Shown: piece after piece, positions 26,521 to 35,077 of the stretch
How positions within the stretch are numbered: the stretch's first letter is position 1
Layout of the letters: every line of letters starts with the position of its first letter
Assembly (NCBI GenBank): GCA_965197635.1
Contig: CBDANN010000007.1
Coordinates: 434,001-498,000, forward strand
Source of the DNA: Bin87 sp965197635
GTDB lineage: Bacteria; Chloroflexota; Dehalococcoidia; Lucifugimonadales; UBA3495
Length of the DNA stretch: 64,000 nucleotides
Direction: 5' to 3'
Notes under the pieces: model-generated
What the model saw: only the letters and a program-made list of their open reading frames with translations
Database searches by the model: none
What the model was told of the DNA's origin: nothing
Translations under genes and position numbers: made by a program

Positions 26521-27558
26521 ATGGCTACTCAAGGATCGTTCAGTCTCCCGGCGCAGCTCAACCAACGGACCGAGTTGCTTCCACCCTACCATCGACTCGG
26601 CGCAAAGTTGTATCCTGGAGACTTTCTGGAGGTATCGCCAGATTGGCCCCCGCCGACGGTGATCATCGTTGACGGCCCCTATGGTGTTGGCAGTTTTCCC
26701 GGGGATCCGGTTTCGCACCAAGACCTGCCCGAATGGTATCGTACGCATGTCGCCCATTGGTCGGAGCGCGCGCTGCCGGAAACGACACTCTGGTTCTGGA
26801 ACACGGAGATTGGCTGGGCCAGTGTACATCCGACATTGGTGGAACACGGCTGGGAATATCGTTCCTGCCACATCTGGGACAAGGGCATCGGGCATATCGC
26901 CGGCAACGCCAACAGCAAGACGCTGCGCCGGTTCCCCGTCGTTACCGAGGTCTGCGCTCAATACGTTCGCAAAGTCAAGATAGAGACCAAAGGGTCGGCG
27001 CTGAGCCTGAAAGAATGGGTGCGGTCGGAATGGGAACGCAGCGGCCTGCCGCTCTACAAAGCCAACGCGGCGTGCGGTGTGAAGAACGCTGCCACCCGCA
27101 AATATTTGACCAAGTGCCATCTTTGGTACTTCCCGCCGCCGGAAGCGTTTGAACTGTTGGCCCGATATGCCAATCAGCACGGACGCTCGCAGGGCCGGCC
27201 TTACTACAGCCTGGACGGGGTACGTCCGGCGACAGCTGAGGAATGGAGCCGGATGCGGGCGAAATTCCATTGCGACGTGGGAATTACCAACGTTTGGCGG
27301 GAACCGGCCGTTCGGGGTGAAGAACGTATAAAAAACGCCTACAAGTGCGTCCATATGAACCAGAAGCCGTTGCGCCTGCTGGAACGGATTATCCTTGCAT
27401 CCTCCGACCCCGGTGACGTGGTGTGGGAGCCTTTTGGCGGCCTTTGTTCGGCTGCCGTCGCTGCAATAAACACGGGGCGCCAGTGCTATAGCGCCGAAAT
27501 CCTGGCAGACTATTTCACGGCGGCGCGGGAACGGCTGGCTCGCCATGCCCCGCCCTAA
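26521..27558 (+). CDS. Site-specific DNA methyltransferase
   Basis: A 345-residue amino-methyltransferase. The catalytic motif appears as VDGPYGVG near residue 50, TTLWFWNTEIGWA follows, and the SAM-binding FxGxG-like motif VWEPFGGLCSAAV comes near the C-terminus after HMNQKPLRLLERII, so the motif order is that of a beta-class N4-cytosine or N6-adenine enzyme. The next gene overlaps by 14 bases and looks like the cognate endonuclease. The ATG at 26521 is right after the acyl-CoA dehydrogenase gene; sequence upstream in frame is a shadow. Confidence 0.87.
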   Translation: MATQGSFSLPAQLNQRTELLPPYHRLGAKLYPGDFLEVSPDWPPPTVIIVDGPYGVGSFPGDPVSHQDLPEWYRTHVAHWSERALPETTLWFWNTEIGWASVHPTLVEHGWEYRSCHIWDKGIGHIAGNANSKTLRRFPVVTEVCAQYVRKVKIETKGSALSLKEWVRSEWERSGLPLYKANAACGVKNAATRKYLTKCHLWYFPPPEAFELLARYANQHGRSQGRPYYSLDGVRPATAEEWSRMRAKFHCDVGITNVWREPAVRGEERIKNAYKCVHMNQKPLRLLERIILASSDPGDVVWEPFGGLCSAAVAAINTGRQCYSAEILADYFTAARERLARHAPP

Positions 27559-28309
27559 CCTGTCGGAACCGGCTGATTCCTGGCCTCACTACTCGCTTTA
27601 CCGGAGAGTGATCGACGCCCTGTATGCGGTTCCAGCGCATTTCAACAGCCGCACATCAATCGAAGGCCTCGTCGCCACTGACGTTCAGACGCTCAACTCG
27701 GTACTGGGGGCAACGATAGAGGAGCAGGTCGTAGCGACGCTGAACCGGATGCGGCCAGTTTGGGACCCTACCGAACAATACCAGCGATTTTCTTTCCAGC
27801 GTCAGGCTCAGGTATTTCCTGATATTCTGCTCAAGGCAGACCGCAACGGCCAAGAGATTATCCTGGGCATCGAACTAAAGGGCTGGTATTTACTGGCGAA
27901 GGAAAACGAACCCAATTTTCGCTTCACTACTACGGCTGACGCTTGCACCGAAGCAGACCTCATAGTCGTCGTACCATGGGTACTTGGCAATGTCCTGTCT
28001 GGCAGCCCGGTTGCTTATAAGCCATTCGTGACGCCGGCCAAGTACGCCGCCGCTTACCGAAACTATTGGTGGACTGAAGTACGGGATGCGCGGAGCGACA
28101 CAAGCATTACATCTCCCACAGGCGTCAATCCTTACCCTGCAAAGAGCGACCGGGTGGCCGACCGGCCAGCCAGCGACAGTGGCAGCAACTTTGGACGCCT
28201 GGCTCGAACCGGCATAATGGACGATTATGTTGAGGAGATGCTCCATCTGCGGCTCTCCGGGATCCCTGCCAGCGACTGGATTGATTTTCTACGGAACTTT
28301 GAGCAGTAA
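27545..28309 (+). CDS. Putative type II restriction endonuclease
   Basis: A 254-residue protein with a PD-(D/E)xK core: VFPDILLKADRNGQ, then ILGIELKGWYLLAKENEPNFRF, where PD...ELK gives the catalytic residues. ADLIVVVPWVLG is a following strand. Its start lies inside the methyltransferase gene, so the pair forms a compact restriction-modification operon. The recognition site is unknown, and it is unlike the cassette at 1-1650 in sequence. Confidence 0.72.
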   Translation: MPRPNLSEPADSWPHYSLYRRVIDALYAVPAHFNSRTSIEGLVATDVQTLNSVLGATIEEQVVATLNRMRPVWDPTEQYQRFSFQRQAQVFPDILLKADRNGQEIILGIELKGWYLLAKENEPNFRFTTTADACTEADLIVVVPWVLGNVLSGSPVAYKPFVTPAKYAAAYRNYWWTEVRDARSDTSITSPTGVNPYPAKSDRVADRPASDSGSNFGRLARTGIMDDYVEEMLHLRLSGIPASDWIDFLRNFEQ

Positions 28310-28354
28310 GGAGCGGATAAACGACGCCTTCCCAGAAACACAACCCTCGTGTGC

Positions 28355-28360
28355 TATGAT
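28355..28360 (+). promoter_or_regulatory. Extended -10 promoter before selD operon
   Basis: TGCTATGAT gives TG-n-TATGAT. Transcription would begin near 28367, which rules out an ATG at 28349 and favours the GTG at 28403 as the start of the next gene. Confidence 0.5.
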
Positions 28361-28402
28361 AGCGTCAAACTAAGTACCGATTTTAGCCATCCGAAAACCG
28401 TC

Positions 28403-28765
28403 GTGTCCACCCAACCCCCAACAGACCGCCAGGCCGCCGCCGGCCGCGCCGAGGGGCAAGTCGCCCGTGACCTCGCGCATCATCAGGCCGGCGCCGCTAA
28501 GTTGTTGTTCCGCATCATCGCCTTGCCGTTCTGGCTCCCCTTCTATTTGGTTGGCGTGATAAAACAACGGCGGGCGATGGCCGAGTTCGTGAGAGAGCAG
28601 TCGGAAGGCCGGGTGGCCGACAATGCGCTGGGCCGCGAGATTGCACTGGCGTGGGTGGCACAACACTCGGAACGCTATCCGCACGGACAGTATGACCGGC
28701 GGTTCGACAAACTCGAACGCCGCTTCGCTCGCATGTCCCGGCAGTATAGAGAGGACAATAGATGA
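28403..28765 (+). CDS. Hypothetical membrane-associated protein before selD
   Basis: A 120-residue protein with one hydrophobic segment (LLFRIIALPFWLPFYLVGVI, about 31-50) and a charged C-terminal half that looks helical (HGQYDRRFDKLERRFARMSRQ). I do not recognise a family. Its stop overlaps the selD ATG as ATGA, so the two are translationally coupled, but no selenium role can be claimed. The GTG start is chosen from the promoter position. Confidence 0.55.
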   Translation: MSTQPPTDRQAAAGRAEGQVARDLAHHQAGAAKLLFRIIALPFWLPFYLVGVIKQRRAMAEFVREQSEGRVADNALGREIALAWVAQHSERYPHGQYDRRFDKLERRFARMSRQYREDNR

Positions 28766-29814
28766 CCCAACTAAACACCCCCATCCGCCTCACCGAGCTG
28801 TCCCACTGCGCGGGTTGAGCGGCCAAGCTGAGCCTTGAGGACCTGGGCCAGGTCCTGAGTTACGTACCCCTGCTGTCGCACCCCGACCTGTTGGTGGGGG
28901 CCGAGACGGGGGATGATGCCGCCGTTTATCGGTTGAACGATGAGACGGCGATCATCGTTACGGTGGATTTCTTTCCGCCGATTACCGATGACCCCTACGA
29001 GTTCGGGGCCATCGCCGCCGCCAACTCGCTGTCCGACGTGTATGCCATGGGCGGCAAGCCGTTAATCGCGCTGAACGTGGTCGGTTTCCCCGCGTCGCTG
29101 GACAAGGAGATCCTTGGCCGCACGCTGCAAGGTGGCTACGCCAAGGCTGCGGAAGCCGAATGCCTCATCGTGGGCGGCCACACTGTGGACGACCCGGAAC
29201 CGAAGTACGGTTTGTCGGTCATCGGCATCGTCGAGCCCGGCAAGCAGGTCAGCAACGCCGGGGCGCAGGTTGGCGACGTGCTGGTGCTGAGCAAACCCAT
29301 CGGAACGGGCATCATCACCACCGCCGGAAAGCAGGGGGTGGTGGATCCCGACGTTATGTCTGGCGCGGTTGCAACCATGGCCGCGCTGAACCGCCCGGCC
29401 GCGCAGGCGATGCAGCAGGTGGGCGTCAATGCGGCCACGGACATCACCGGGTTCGGCCTTTTGGGACACCTGAAGGGTATGGCCAGAGGAAGCGGCGTAG
29501 CGGCGGCAGTCAGTCTGGCGGCGTTGCCCGTCTTGCCCGGCGCGAGGGAGTTGCTGGAAAACGGCGTGGCTCCCGGCGGAACCCACCGCAACGTCAGCAG
29601 CGTCGAGGATGTCGTCACATGGGACGCCGCCTTGACGGAAGAGGACAGGCTGTTGCTGTGCGACGCCCAGACCTCGGGAGGGCTGCTCATGTCGGTGCCG
29701 GCCAACAAAGTTGACGCGCTGGTAGCCGCCTTACGCGAAGAAGGAGCACCGTGCGCTGCCGTGGTTGGCCGCATTACCGACGGACCCGCCGGGACCATAA
29801 CGGCCTCCAAGTGA
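28762..29814 (+). CDS. selD: Selenide, water dikinase SelD, itself a selenoprotein
   Basis: The frame starts at the ATG of the ATGA overlap and meets TGA at 28816-28818, then continues as SelD. Read through it is 350 residues, with selenocysteine 19 in LSHCAG-U-AAKLS at the place of the catalytic Cys17 of E. coli SelD; the catalytic lysine follows at 22. The AIRS-type ATP-binding parts are clear: GDDAAVY, LSDVYAMGG, ATDITGFGLLGHL and DAQTSGGLLMS. The enzyme makes selenophosphate from selenide and ATP for Sec-tRNA synthesis. Starting after TGA would remove the active site. Confidence 0.95.
28816..28856 (+). promoter_or_regulatory. Selenocysteine codon with SECIS-like hairpin in selD
   Basis: TGA at 28816-28818 is followed after 19 bases by AGGACCTG (28838-28845), loop GGC and CAGGTCCT (28849-28856), a perfect 8-bp stem. 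Its position fits a bacterial SECIS; the loop differs from that after the UGSC codon. Confidence 0.65.
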
Positions 29815-29834
29815 ATTGACCCGGAGTTCTACCC

Positions 29835-30488
29835 ATGACATCTTCGAACCAACAACAGACCACCGCACAGCCGGAGTTCGGCCTGAAACGGCCCGAGCAG
29901 ATCAAGATCGCGCCACCAGCCGGCGAGAAGGTCCCGCCGGGACAGTTCGTTGCCAAGACCTTTCCAGTGCTGACCTACGGGGACACCCCGGAGATCGACC
30001 TATCTACCTGGAGCATTCGGGTCTGGGGGCTGGTGGAACGGGAAATCACCCTGAACTGGCAGCAGTTCGCGGATCTGCCGCAGGTGATAATGGACGCCGA
30101 CTTTCACTGCGTAACCCAGTGGTCGGCGCTGGACCAGACCTGGGAAGGCGTCCTGGTATCGGCGCTCCTGGAGCAGACCGGGGTGCTGCCCGAAGCGAAG
30201 CACATCATGGCTCACTGCTTCGGGGACTACACCACCAACGTCCCGCTGGATCTGGCGTTGTCCGAAGGATTGCTGGCGCACCGGCAGAACGGAGCCGAGT
30301 TGGGCAAGGACCACGGCTGGCCCCTGCGCCTCATTATCCCGAGCCGATACGGGTGGAAATCCGCCAAGTGGGTCAACGGCATCGAGGTGATGGCCGAAGA
30401 CGCTCCGGGCTTCTGGGAACAGCGGGGTTACAACAACAACGCCGACCCATGGCAGGAAGAAAGGTTCTGGCCGGAATTGACGCGCTGA
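29835..30488 (+). CDS. Molybdopterin-dependent oxidoreductase, sulfite-oxidase-like
   Basis: A 217-residue protein with the SUOX-fold molybdopterin domain. DADFHCVTQWSALDQTWEG carries the cysteine that binds molybdenum (C94 region), and IIPSRYGWKSAKWVNGIE is the conserved C-terminal part of the domain. It lacks the dimerisation domain, as do YedY (MsrP)-type proteins, and has no Tat signal, so it is probably cytoplasmic. Substrate unknown. Twenty bases downstream of selD. Confidence 0.88.
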   Translation: MTSSNQQQTTAQPEFGLKRPEQIKIAPPAGEKVPPGQFVAKTFPVLTYGDTPEIDLSTWSIRVWGLVEREITLNWQQFADLPQVIMDADFHCVTQWSALDQTWEGVLVSALLEQTGVLPEAKHIMAHCFGDYTTNVPLDLALSEGLLAHRQNGAELGKDHGWPLRLIIPSRYGWKSAKWVNGIEVMAEDAPGFWEQRGYNNNADPWQEERFWPELTR

Positions 30489-30513
30489 ATACTCAATCGG
30501 CATGGACAGAATA

Positions 30514-30542
30514 GCGTAGGGGCGGGTTTGAAACCCGCCCCT
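30514..30542. repeat. GC-rich palindrome (GTAGGGGCG family)
   Basis: GTAGGGGCGGGTTT and AAACCCGCCCCTAC flank one G. It lies between convergent genes and shares its GGGGCGGGTTT arm with the copy at 2724. Confidence 0.85.
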
Positions 30543-30569
30543 ACGGCGTGCCGGCATGATCGGGTTGAT

Positions 30570-30779
30570 TTATGCGACCTTGAGCAACTCCCTGCGATGG
30601 GCAGGAACCGCCGCAGTCTTGGTAGCAGGTTCCGGCTTGGCGAACTCGATGGCCTGGTTCGGCGCGTCCAGGTCTCGCTGTAGTCCACACTGGAGGCAGC
30701 TGACGAACATGCCGTAGATATCCCGCCGGAGCTCCAGATCGCCGCGACATTTCGGGCAGGCGTTGAACTTCAGTTTCAT
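30570..30779 (-). CDS. Small zinc-ribbon protein
   Basis: A 69-residue protein starting MKLKFNACPKCRGDLEL with a second knuckle SCLQCGLQ, forming a CxxC...CxxC zinc ribbon over residues 8-34. The rest is a charged tail ending RRELLKVA. AAGGAGG lies before the ATG at 30779. Such ribbons bind nucleic acid or protein; the role is unknown. Confidence 0.75.
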   Translation of the reverse strand: MKLKFNACPKCRGDLELRRDIYGMFVSCLQCGLQRDLDAPNQAIEFAKPEPATKTAAVPAHRRELLKVA

Positions 30780-30857
30780 GATTACCTCCTTACCGGATTT
30801 CATTATCCGATGCGCTTCTGTATGTGTTGGGGGGAGATCCCCGGTCGTTTGGTTTAC

Positions 30858-30917
30858 GTATGGAACCCTGAGCTGGATTTCGTTTTCGTATGGTTCGCCT
30901 GATCGGTTTTTGTATGG
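30858..30917 (+). repeat. Three direct repeats around GTATGG
   Basis: TTTACGTATGG, TTTTCGTATGG and TTTTTGTATGG occur at 30-base and 24-base spacing upstream of the hspR promoter and of the zinc-ribbon gene. They may be regulator sites; no factor is known. Confidence 0.35.
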
Positions 30918-30937
30918 TTTTGAGCCGGCCCCTGCTT

Positions 30938-30943
30938 TATAAT
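30938..30943 (+). promoter_or_regulatory. -10 box of hspR-grpE-dnaK operon
   Basis: TATAAT lies 14 bases before the HAIR-like operator, so the predicted start site falls next to it. A good -35 box is not visible. Confidence 0.5.
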
Positions 30944-30956
30944 TGGGATAATACAA

Positions 30957-30977
30957 CTTGACACAACACGTGTCAAG
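30957..30977. promoter_or_regulatory. HAIR-type operator for HspR
   Basis: CTTGACA and TGTCAAG are separated by exactly 7 bases. The known HspR-associated inverted repeat is CTTGAGT-N7-ACTCAAG (established in Streptomyces), with the same arm length and spacing. It lies just downstream of TATAAT and 56 bases before the hspR gene. Confidence 0.75.
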
Positions 30978-31032
30978 CCTTATCCTTGGCAGATAGCAAT
31001 GTGAATAAATTCACGGACGGAGCGTCCCCGCG

Positions 31033-31569
31033 ATGCAACAGGAATGGACACGACGCAGCCAGAGCAGGCGAGGCCGGTTAGAGCCCTACCCCGACCCCAT
31101 CGCCAACATACCGCCGGCGTGGCCGGAAGGCTTATCTCCGACGCCTCCCCGGAATCCCGGCGACGTTCCCGCGACCGAAACCCCAACTGACGCATCCGGG
31201 GCAGGGCCCGGATCCAACATAGAACTGGAGGGGGTGTACATCATATCGGTAGCCGCGCGCCTGCTGGAGATGCACCCCCAAACTCTGCGCAAGTACGAAC
31301 GGTTGGGCTTGATCCAGCCGGTGCGGACCGTCGGCATGTTGAGGTTGTACTCCCAGGAAGATCTGCGGAAGGTGATGCTGATACGACACCTGATGGACAA
31401 CCTGGGCCTGAACCTGGCGGGAGTCGAATTCGCGCTGAAGTTGGTCAACAATCTCAACGTGTTCTCGCGGCGGCTGACTCGCTCCGCAGGCGACCCCGAC
31501 GTTGCCGCGACCATACAGGAGGAGGTTGCCATGCTTTGCAGCAGCCTGAGCCTCCCGGCGCCGGAATGA
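31033..31569 (+). CDS. hspR: MerR family heat-shock repressor HspR
   Basis: A MerR-type DNA-binding domain runs from about residue 68: GVYIISVAARLLEMHPQTLRKYERLGLIQP, split here as GVYIISVAARLLEMH and PQTLRKYERLGLIQP, the HspR hallmark, then RLYSQEDLRKVMLIRHLMD. HspR represses the dnaK operon together with DnaK. A 67-residue Pro-rich N-terminal extension is unusual; a GTG at 31237 right after GGAGGGG would give a protein of normal length and may be the true start. grpE and dnaK follow on the same strand. dnaJ is absent. Confidence 0.85.
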   Translation: MQQEWTRRSQSRRGRLEPYPDPIANIPPAWPEGLSPTPPRNPGDVPATETPTDASGAGPGSNIELEGVYIISVAARLLEMHPQTLRKYERLGLIQPVRTVGMLRLYSQEDLRKVMLIRHLMDNLGLNLAGVEFALKLVNNLNVFSRRLTRSAGDPDVAATIQEEVAMLCSSLSLPAPE

Positions 31570-31614
31570 CCCGGCCTTTTATTGCTACAGCAAACACTCA
31601 CCAGGGATCAGTAA

Positions 31615-32244
31615 ATGGAAAACGAGCAAATCAATCTCCCCAACGAAGAACTGCCCGAAGATGAAGCTGGGGAAACGCTGGCTTCCGACTTCTACGTCGC
31701 CGACGACGATGCTGGGGATACCGGCGTCGACGACGCGCCCCCGATGACGCCGGAGCAGGAAGCGACCATACTTCGCGCTGCGCTGACTGAAGCCAACGAG
31801 GAAATCGCGCGCCAGGCTGACGCGGTTCAGCGCGGGCAGGCCGACTTGGCCAATGCCCGCCGCCGGCACGACGACGAACGCCTGAACATCCAGCGACAAG
31901 CCAACAGTCGCCTATTGGTTCACCTATTGCCCATCGTGGATGAGCTTGACCTGGCGGTCAACCATCTGGAACACAACGATGACTCCGGGGCCGCCGAGCC
32001 AGTATCCGACTCGTGGGCGGAGGGAGTCCGCCTGATACAGCGCAAGCTGGCCGGGTTCCTCGAGTCACAAGGAGTGGCGCGCATCGAATCGCTGGGCGAG
32101 CCGTTCAACCCAGAACTGCACGAAGCGGTTGGCATCGCCCAGGTCAGCGACGTTGACCCGGGCTGTATTGTGGAAGTACTGCGGCAAGGTTATCGTCTGC
32201 ACGATCGGGTGGTGCAGGTGGCGCAGGTGGTGGTCAACCAATAA
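31615..32244 (+). CDS. grpE: Nucleotide exchange factor GrpE
   Basis: A 209-residue DnaK co-chaperone. An acidic N-terminus (1-55) leads into a long coiled-coil helix (EANEEIARQADAVQRGQAD), then the GrpE core with VHLLPIVDELDLAVNH, EGVRLIQRKL and the beta-domain end FNPELHEAVGIAQ and IVEVLRQGYRLHDRVVQVAQVVV cut here into parts. It lies 45 bases after hspR and 168 before dnaK. Confidence 0.93.
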   Translation: MENEQINLPNEELPEDEAGETLASDFYVADDDAGDTGVDDAPPMTPEQEATILRAALTEANEEIARQADAVQRGQADLANARRRHDDERLNIQRQANSRLLVHLLPIVDELDLAVNHLEHNDDSGAAEPVSDSWAEGVRLIQRKLAGFLESQGVARIESLGEPFNPELHEAVGIAQVSDVDPGCIVEVLRQGYRLHDRVVQVAQVVVNQ

Positions 32245-32277
32245 GGACATATACGGCAACAATCTGAAGCTTCAACT

Positions 32278-32357
32278 CGTCATTCCAGCTTCGAGATAGT
32301 TTCCTGGATGGCAATCCGGCATTTGGATGCTGAATCTCCGCTTTAGCGGGGATGACG
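32278..32357. repeat. Inverted-repeat element, GTCATTCC type
   Basis: CGTCATTCCAGC at the left pairs with GCGGGGATGACG at the right, with CTGGATGGCAATCC and GGATGCTGAATCTCC inside. It fills the grpE-dnaK gap and could affect the operon transcript. Confidence 0.65.
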
Positions 32358-32412
32358 AGAAAATTCCGGCCCAACCCAACCTTGAACAAAACGAACCTGA
32401 GGAGTAACTATA

Positions 32413-34299
32413 ATGGCAAAAATTCTGGGCATAGACCTCGGCACTACCAACTCGGTCGCTGCGGTCATTGAGGCCGGCGAAGCCGACGTGGTGGAGAGCG
32501 CGGAGGGGAACCGCATCACGCCGTCCGTGGTGGCGGTGAATGCCCGCAGCGGTGAACGGTACGTGGGGCAAACCGCCAAACGTCAGGCGGTCACCAATCC
32601 GGATAACACCATCTTCTCGGTCAAGCGCCTGATGGGACGGCGGTTCGACGAATCGGAAGTGCAGGACGCGACCCGGCGACTGCCCTATAAGATCGTAGCC
32701 GGTCCCAATGGGGACGCCCACGTGGAAATGGCCGGACAGTCTTACGCACCGCCGCAAATCTCCAGCATGATCTTGCAGAAGATGCGCCAGGACGCGGAGG
32801 CCAAGCTGGGCGACCGGATTACCGAGGCGGTTATCACGGTCCCGGCGTACTTCAACGACTCGCAGCGACAGGCTACGGTGGACGCCGGGAAGGTCGCCGG
32901 ACTGGACGTGAAGCGCATCATCAACGAACCCACGGCGGCGGCACTGGCATATGGCATCGACCGTCAGCAAACCGATTCCAAAATCGCCGTGTTCGACCTG
33001 GGCGGCGGCACCTTTGACATCACGATACTCGACCTGGGAGACGGGGTGTTTGAGGTGCTATCCACCAACGGCGACACCTATCTGGGCGGCGATGACTTCG
33101 ACGAAGCCATCCTCGGTTGGCTGGTGAGCGAGTTCCGATCTGAAACCGGCATCGATCTGGCCCAGGACCGCATGGCCCTGCAGCGCCTGCGGGACGCGGC
33201 GGAACGCGCCAAGATCGAGCTGTCCAGCACGCTGGAGACGGAAATCAACCTGCCATTCATCACCGCCGACGCCAGCGGGCCACAGCACTTGGTGAAGCCT
33301 CTGAGCCGTTCCAGGCTGGAGCAGTTGGTTGGAGGTCTGATTGACCGCACCGAGGGGCCGTGCCGCCAGGCCATCAGCGATGCCGGCATCGCGGCCAGCA
33401 GCATCAACGACGTGATCCTGGTGGGCGGCATGACCCGGATGCCGGCCGTTCAGTCTAAAGTGCAACAGATTTTCGGCAAGGAGCCGTCCCGGTCGGTGAA
33501 CCCGGATGAGGCGGTAGCGCTGGGCGCAGCCATCCAGGCGGGCGTCCTGGGCGGCGACGTTGGCGACATCGTGCTGCTGGACGTGACGCCGCTGACCCTG
33601 GGCATCGAAACCCTGGGGAACGTTACCACGGCGTTGATACCCCGCAACACGACCATTCCCACCAAAAAGACCGAGACCTTCACCACGGCGGCCGATGGTC
33701 AGCCCAGCGTGGACATCCACGTGCTGCAGGGGGAACGTCCCATGTCGGCCGACAACACGACCATTGGTAGATTCATGCTGGACGGCATATTGCCGGCGCC
33801 CCGGGGCGTGCCGCAGATCGACGTCACCTTTGACATCGATTCCAACGGCATCCTCAGCGTGTCGGCCCAGGACAAGGGAACCGGCAAGGAGCAGCGCATC
33901 GTCATTCAAACCAGCAGCGGCCTGTCCCAAGAGGATATTGAGCGGATGATGTCCGAGGCCCAAGCCAACGAAGAGGTTGACCGGCAACGGCGCGCGGAGG
34001 TGGAGACACGGAACCAGGCCGATAGCCTCGTATATTCGGCGGAACGCTTGTTGAACGAGCACGCCGAGACGTTGCCCGTCGACCTGAAGGCCGACGCCGA
34101 GGGAAAGTTGGAAGCGTTGCGGAGCGCCATCGCCGCCAACAACGTGGCGCAAATGCAAACGGCGATGAACCAATTGAACGAAGCGCTGCAGCGGGTCGGG
34201 CAGGCGGTGTACACGCAGCCGGGCCAGGGATCGGGAGGCGCCGCGGGCGACGGTACCGCGCCGGACGATACGGTGGAAGGCGAGTTCCGCGAGGTGTAG
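32413..34299 (+). CDS. dnaK: Chaperone protein DnaK
   Basis: A 628-residue Hsp70. The nucleotide-binding domain shows GIDLGTTNSVAAV, VPAYFNDSQRQAT, DLGGGTFDITILD and ILVGGMTRMPAVQ; the linker DVTPLTLGIE-type segment (VLLDVTPLTLGIETLG) leads to the substrate-binding domain and a helical lid, ending in a Gly-rich tail with VEGEFREV. It folds and remodels proteins with GrpE, and feeds back on HspR (known in actinobacteria). The ATG follows TGAGGAG. Confidence 0.97.
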   Translation: MAKILGIDLGTTNSVAAVIEAGEADVVESAEGNRITPSVVAVNARSGERYVGQTAKRQAVTNPDNTIFSVKRLMGRRFDESEVQDATRRLPYKIVAGPNGDAHVEMAGQSYAPPQISSMILQKMRQDAEAKLGDRITEAVITVPAYFNDSQRQATVDAGKVAGLDVKRIINEPTAAALAYGIDRQQTDSKIAVFDLGGGTFDITILDLGDGVFEVLSTNGDTYLGGDDFDEAILGWLVSEFRSETGIDLAQDRMALQRLRDAAERAKIELSSTLETEINLPFITADASGPQHLVKPLSRSRLEQLVGGLIDRTEGPCRQAISDAGIAASSINDVILVGGMTRMPAVQSKVQQIFGKEPSRSVNPDEAVALGAAIQAGVLGGDVGDIVLLDVTPLTLGIETLGNVTTALIPRNTTIPTKKTETFTTAADGQPSVDIHVLQGERPMSADNTTIGRFMLDGILPAPRGVPQIDVTFDIDSNGILSVSAQDKGTGKEQRIVIQTSSGLSQEDIERMMSEAQANEEVDRQRRAEVETRNQADSLVYSAERLLNEHAETLPVDLKADAEGKLEALRSAIAANNVAQMQTAMNQLNEALQRVGQAVYTQPGQGSGGAAGDGTAPDDTVEGEFREV

Positions 34300-34492
34300 G
34301 AGCAACTGCGGTTTTCGGGCTGTGATGGGTCTATGGCTTATTCCAGCCCGTATCCCCATGCTCCATGGCGATGGCATTCGCCGGTAACCAGCCGTGGGCG
34401 CTGGGGCAGGCGCCGCGCAACCGTCCGGGTTGCCAAAGTGTGAAAAGTTTGTAAACTAGCCGCACTGCGGTGAAAGGCGGTGACGAAAGTGC

Positions 34493-34498
34493 TATAAT
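34493..34498 (+). promoter_or_regulatory. -10 promoter box before hypothetical gene
   Basis: TATAAT preceded by GTGC. It lies 58 bases before the ATG at 34557 and excludes an ATG at 34470 as the start. Confidence 0.45.
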
Positions 34499-34556
34499 GG
34501 CGTTGAGCCCACCATCTGCCGCGGGTGCCGCCCCGCCGGAAATTGGGAGAAAAGCA

Positions 34557-34889
34557 ATGAGCGCATCACAAAAAGACGACACTGAAGTCAGTGGTTTGGA
34601 AAATGAAAACCCGGTAGTGAGCGCAGCTCCGATTGGTGTAGAGCAGCAGGCCGGTCCGGAGGTCGAGGACTACGACGTCGAATCCCTGACCCCCCTGCAA
34701 TCCCACTACCTGGAAGCGCTGCGACAGTTGATAGTTGTTAAAAACGATTACCAGTCGGCGCCGGATTACGAGGGCTGGATGATGGACGCTATCAAGCGGT
34801 CCATTTACTCGGCGCTACGAGATTGCATGGAAGCAAACGTCGGGCAAATAGCCAAGGAAATGTTGAACCAGGAGCACCAGGTCAACTAG
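34557..34889 (+). CDS. Hypothetical acidic protein
   Basis: A 110-residue protein with a disordered acidic first half and a helical second half (SLTPLQSHYLEALRQLIVV, then GWMMDAIKRSIYSALRDCME). I do not recognise a family. GGGAG lies ten bases before the ATG. It lies between dnaK and the tRNA cluster and has its own promoter. Confidence 0.65.
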   Translation: MSASQKDDTEVSGLENENPVVSAAPIGVEQQAGPEVEDYDVESLTPLQSHYLEALRQLIVVKNDYQSAPDYEGWMMDAIKRSIYSALRDCMEANVGQIAKEMLNQEHQVN

Positions 34890-35077
34890 CTTCCGGTTAC
34901 GGCCGGAGGCTGAGACGCGAGCTACGGTTTCGCTCAGCCTGACGGTCTCGGGATTGCCGGTATGATTTGGCCCCAGGCGGGTCAAGATACAAGTGCAAGG
35001 CGAATTTATATAAATTTGGGTGATCCTCATTGGCAAGATGGCGAGCGCTCGCGGGAGGGTAAAACAGAGTTCTGCGT

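Noticed and set aside
30957..30977. CIRCE element for HrcA
   Set aside because: CIRCE is TTAGCACTC-N9-GAGTGCTAA. The site here has the arms and 7-base spacing of HAIR, and HspR is encoded next to it.
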